Assembly (NCBI GenBank): GCA_012960835.1
Contig: DUAL01000152.1
Location: 1-26,338, forward strand
Direction of reading: 5' to 3'
DNA length: 26,338 bases
DNA from: Flavobacteriales bacterium
GTDB lineage: Bacteria; Bacteroidota; Bacteroidia; Flavobacteriales; BACL11
Each line of letters starts with the position of its first letter. Position 1 is the first letter of the stretch. A program made the translations under genes and the position numbers. Positions 24,171 to 26,338 of this stretch are shown here, piece by piece. The notes under the pieces were generated by a model, which made no database searches, had not been told where the DNA came from, and was given only the letters and a program-made list of their open reading frames with translations.

Positions 24171-24208
24171 AGTGGTTTTATGCTTTATCAAACGAATGTA
24201 TTTTTTGT

Positions 24209-25180
24209 TTATTGTTTTTCGACTTGTTCAGAAATCTGCTGAGCTACATAAAGGGCTTTATAGGCATCTTCAATCGTTACTATTGTGTCGGTATTATTTG
24301 CAATGGCATGGTAAAAGGAAGTGAGCTCATCCTTTATGGCATTATTATCAGTAGTTTTTGGGCTTTCAAATTCTATTTGCTTTTTTGTTTTTCCCTCTCC
24401 AGGATCAATAATCAAAGCAAAAGGATCATCTGTAATTTGAGCATCTTTCATTCTGATAAGTTCCGCCTTTTTTTCTAAAAAATCAATCGATATGTATGCG
24501 TCCTTCTGAAAAATTCTTGTTTTACGCATACTCTTAAAAGAGATTCTACTTGCTGTTAGATTTGCTACACATCCATTTTCAAATTCTATTCTGGCATTGG
24601 CAATATCAGGCGTATCACTAATAATAGAAACACCACTTGCATGAATGCTTTTTATTTTTGAGTCAACTATTTTCAAAATTATATCAATATCATGAATCAT
24701 CAAATCATGCACCACAGGAACATCCGTGCCTCTTGGATTGAATTCTGCCAATCGGTGGGCTTCAATAAACATGGGGTTATTGCAGTCTTTCTGAATTGCG
24801 GTGAAAGCAGGGTTGAACCTTTCCACATGCCCGATCTGCACTTTTAAATTCTTTCCTTTTGTTAAACGGACTAATGCTTGGGCTTGCTCTGTTGTTGCTG
24901 TAATGGGTTTTTCTACAAATAAATGTTTGCCTTTTTCTATTGCCATTTTTGCATACTCAAAATGAAATTTAGTTGGAGTAACTACATCAATGGCATCACA
25001 TTTATCTATCAATTCTTTTGCTGAACCAAATGAAGAGATTCCAAATTCTGTTGTTATTTTTTTGGAGTTTTCATCATTCGAATCATAAAAACCAACAACT
25101 TCAAACTCCTTTATTTCTTTTAACAAACGAATGTGTATTTTTCCTAAATGTCCAGCACCAATTACGCCAATTTTTATCAT
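24209..25180 (-). CDS. Gfo/Idh/MocA family NAD(P)-dependent oxidoreductase
   Basis: 323 residues. N-terminal Rossmann domain with G8-A-G-H-L-G-K-I-H, then E90-K-P92 (FVEKPITATTEQA), which holds the cofactor and catalytic lysine. The C-terminal alpha/beta substrate domain begins near GHVERFNP and includes the conserved HDLMIHDIDIIL with its histidines. The family oxidises or reduces sugars and nucleotide sugars. With the lipoprotein and glycosylphosphotransferase downstream on the same strand, a role in making a nucleotide sugar for a surface glycan is a fair guess, not proven. ATG 25180, about 20 nt after a good promoter match. First gene of the four-gene run. Confidence 0.92.
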   Translation of the reverse strand: MIKIGVIGAGHLGKIHIRLLKEIKEFEVVGFYDSNDENSKKITTEFGISSFGSAKELIDKCDAIDVVTPTKFHFEYAKMAIEKGKHLFVEKPITATTEQAQALVRLTKGKNLKVQIGHVERFNPAFTAIQKDCNNPMFIEAHRLAEFNPRGTDVPVVHDLMIHDIDIILKIVDSKIKSIHASGVSIISDTPDIANARIEFENGCVANLTASRISFKSMRKTRIFQKDAYISIDFLEKKAELIRMKDAQITDDPFALIIDPGEGKTKKQIEFESPKTTDNNAIKDELTSFYHAIANNTDTIVTIEDAYKALYVAQQISEQVEKQ

Positions 25181-25203
25181 TCTTTTGTAATGTATTTTTC
25201 TGG

Positions 25204-25233
25204 CGAAAATAAAGTTTTTTAATCGAATAACAA
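25204..25233 (-). promoter_or_regulatory. Promoter of the Gfo/Idh-lipoprotein-glycosyltransferase run
   Basis: Minus strand: TTG (25233-25231), exactly 19 nt of spacer, then TATTTTCG (25211-25204; 7 of 8 to TAnnTTTG). This is the best combined -33/-7 match in the window to the Bacteroidota housekeeping consensus, and it gives a leader of about 20 nt to the ATG at 25180. Confidence 0.55.
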
Positions 25234-25236
25234 TTT

Positions 25237-25242
25237 AAGGAG
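25237..25242 (+). promoter_or_regulatory. Shine-Dalgarno sequence before pcm
   Basis: AAGGAG, 9 nt before the ATG at 25252. A full anti-SD match is unusual here: almost every other gene in the window has an A-rich leader without one. It supports 25252 as the start. Confidence 0.6.
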
Positions 25243-25251
25243 AGAATTATA

Positions 25252-25893
25252 ATGCAAGACACATTCAAACATCAGGGGCTAAGGAAAAAACTGATAGAAA
25301 CCATTAGTCAAAAAGGAATAAAACAGCAGAAAGTGCTAGTAGCAATTGGCAAAATTCCAAGGCATCTTTTTATGGATAATGCATTTATTGGTTTTGCTTA
25401 TGAGGATAATGCTTTTCCGATAGGGGCTGGGCAAACTATCTCACAACCATTTACGGTTGCTACACAAACCGAACTTTTAGATGTAAAACAACATGATAAA
25501 ATATTAGAAATAGGAACTGGCTCTGGCTATCAAGCAGCAGTTTTGGTATCAATGGAAGGGGTGGTTTATACCATTGAAAGACAAAAGGAACTTTATCAAA
25601 AAACAAAAGAGTTTTTGCCTAAAATTGGCTACAACTGCAAGTTTTTTTATGGAGATGGCTATAAAGGATTAGCTACTTTAGCTCCATTCGACAAGATAAT
25701 TATTACTTGTGGAGCTTCTGAAATACCAAATGCATTAATTAATCAGTTAAAAATTGGAGGGAAATTGGTTGCTCCAATAGGAAGTGGAAACATACAAGAA
25801 ATGAAACTATTAGAAAAAATTTCAGATACAGAGAATAGAATTACTACTCATGGAAAATTTTCATTTGTGCCTATGCTGAGCAATAAAAACTAA
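25252..25893 (+). CDS. pcm: Protein-L-isoaspartate O-methyltransferase
   Basis: 213 residues, typical PCMT length. It methylates isoaspartyl residues in aged proteins using S-adenosylmethionine, starting their repair. Visible motifs: the active-site region GAGQTISQPFTVATQTELL (58-76), SAM-binding I84-L-E-I-G-T-G-S-G-Y-Q and the later GDGYKGLATLAPFDKIIIT. No signal peptide, so cytoplasmic. Divergent from the Gfo/Idh gene, with 71 nt between start codons and a strong SD before its ATG. Its TAA stop shares bases with the TAG of the convergent aminotransferase gene (25890-25893). Confidence 0.95.
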   Translation: MQDTFKHQGLRKKLIETISQKGIKQQKVLVAIGKIPRHLFMDNAFIGFAYEDNAFPIGAGQTISQPFTVATQTELLDVKQHDKILEIGTGSGYQAAVLVSMEGVVYTIERQKELYQKTKEFLPKIGYNCKFFYGDGYKGLATLAPFDKIIITCGASEIPNALINQLKIGGKLVAPIGSGNIQEMKLLEKISDTENRITTHGKFSFVPMLSNKN

Positions 25894-26338
25894 TCTAATA
25901 TTCCTTTAATTATCTCACATCCCTCAATTATTTCTTCCTCTGAAATAGTTAAAGGTGGAGTTATTCGGATTGCTGTTTTGGTAAATAGGAAGTAGAATAA
26001 AATCAATCCGTTTTCTAAAGATTGTTCCACTACTTTTCGTGCTATTTCTTCCTCTCCAAATTCCACCGCTAATATTAATCCTTCTCCTCTTATTTCTTTA
26101 ATTTTTGGATGATTTAAATGCGTTCTAAATAGTTGTTCTTTTTGTTCTACTTCCTTCATAATATTGGTAGTAAGTAAATGTTGTAAGCAAGCCAAGCTAG
26201 TTGCACAATTTATAGGATGCCCGCCAAAGGTAGTAATGTGCCCTAATTTGGGTTCAAAAGTGAGTAGGTTCATCAATTTCCAAGAGGAGACAAATGCGCC
26301 AATAGGCATTCCTGCTCCCATTCCTTTAGCAATACACA
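25890..26338 (-). CDS. Class III PLP-dependent aminotransferase, C-terminal part (5' partial)
   Basis: The frame is open to the window edge and gives about 149 residues. It begins CIAKGMGAGMPIGAF: the lysine in A-K-G-M-G-x-G (codon at 26327-26325) is the PLP Schiff-base lysine of class III (ornithine / acetylornithine-type) aminotransferases. GHITTFGGHPINCATSLA and RGEGLILAVEF follow as family segments, and the end carries ITPPLTISEEEIIEGC, the substrate-arginine region. Roughly the N-terminal 60 percent is outside the window, so substrate specificity (ornithine, acetylornithine, 4-aminobutyrate) cannot be decided. The ATG at 26321 is internal, not the start. Confidence 0.9.
   Translation of the reverse strand, partial: CIAKGMGAGMPIGAFVSSWKLMNLLTFEPKLGHITTFGGHPINCATSLACLQHLLTTNIMKEVEQKEQLFRTHLNHPKIKEIRGEGLILAVEFGEEEIARKVVEQSLENGLILFYFLFTKTAIRITPPLTISEEEIIEGCEIIKGILD

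Noticed and set aside
25193..25200. TATTTTTC as -7 element for pcm
   Set aside because: It lacks the final G and any -33 TTG, and would give a leader of more than 45 nt. Not distinguishable from AT-rich background.
1..26338. Mobile element, CRISPR array, tRNA or rRNA genes
   Set aside because: No transposase or integrase frames, regularly spaced direct repeats, or tRNA/rRNA signature sequences were found in reading the window.

Overview
The window is low in G+C and gene dense. It looks like the chromosome of a Bacteroidota bacterium, most likely from the Flavobacteriales. The pointers are: type IX secretion (T9SS) sorting domains on three proteins and a DUF5103 secretion-plug lipoprotein; families largely confined to the phylum (DUF4199, DUF4294, MORN/YwqK repeat proteins); start regions that almost never carry a Shine-Dalgarno sequence; and several upstream matches to the Bacteroidota -7 promoter element TAnnTTTG. 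The content is mostly core and envelope genes. I see no insertion sequence, prophage, CRISPR array, tRNA or rRNA.

Layout. 1-96 is the tail of a T9SS cargo protein. 157-1915 (minus) is a two-gene unit: secretion-plug lipoprotein and hotdog thioesterase. 1993-7858 (plus) is the complete Na+-translocating NADH:quinone oxidoreductase operon nqrABCDEF; its promoter lies back to back with that of the plug gene. 7859-8253 holds a possible tiny ORF, a short direct repeat, a hairpin, the small SRP RNA gene (minus) and a divergent promoter. 8254-10856 (plus) is an envelope unit: DUF4199 membrane protein, polyprenyl-phosphate-type GT2 and a GT4 that starts with TTG. 10910-14277 (plus) is an overlapping trio: MORN-repeat protein, mnmA and a secreted subtilase. 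14279-15679 (minus) holds a FAH-family enzyme and a DEDDh exonuclease, preceded by a truncated leucine-rich-repeat gene (15676-16134). 16181-20996 (plus) holds an orphan TonB C-terminal domain protein, a very large T9SS subtilase and a DUF4294 protein. 20993-25180 (minus) runs Gfo/Idh oxidoreductase, lipoprotein, polyprenyl glycosylphosphotransferase and 3-hydroxyacyl-CoA dehydrogenase. 25252-25893 (plus) is pcm, and the window ends inside a class III aminotransferase (minus).

How the parts relate. NQR supplies the sodium motive force for the inner membrane. The plug protein, the two subtilases and the first partial gene belong to the T9SS surface and secretion economy. The GT2/GT4 pair and the Gfo/Idh-lipoprotein-glycosylphosphotransferase group point to lipid-linked glycan or exopolysaccharide synthesis. 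I found no clearly new multi-gene system. The points most worth a second look are architectural: abutting divergent -7 elements at nqrA, the in-frame TAG-codon-TTG junction between the two glycosyltransferases, convergent genes that share or nearly share stop codons with no room for terminators, a decayed LRR gene whose end contains the next gene's promoter, and an uncharacterised lipoprotein translationally linked to a glycan-initiating enzyme.
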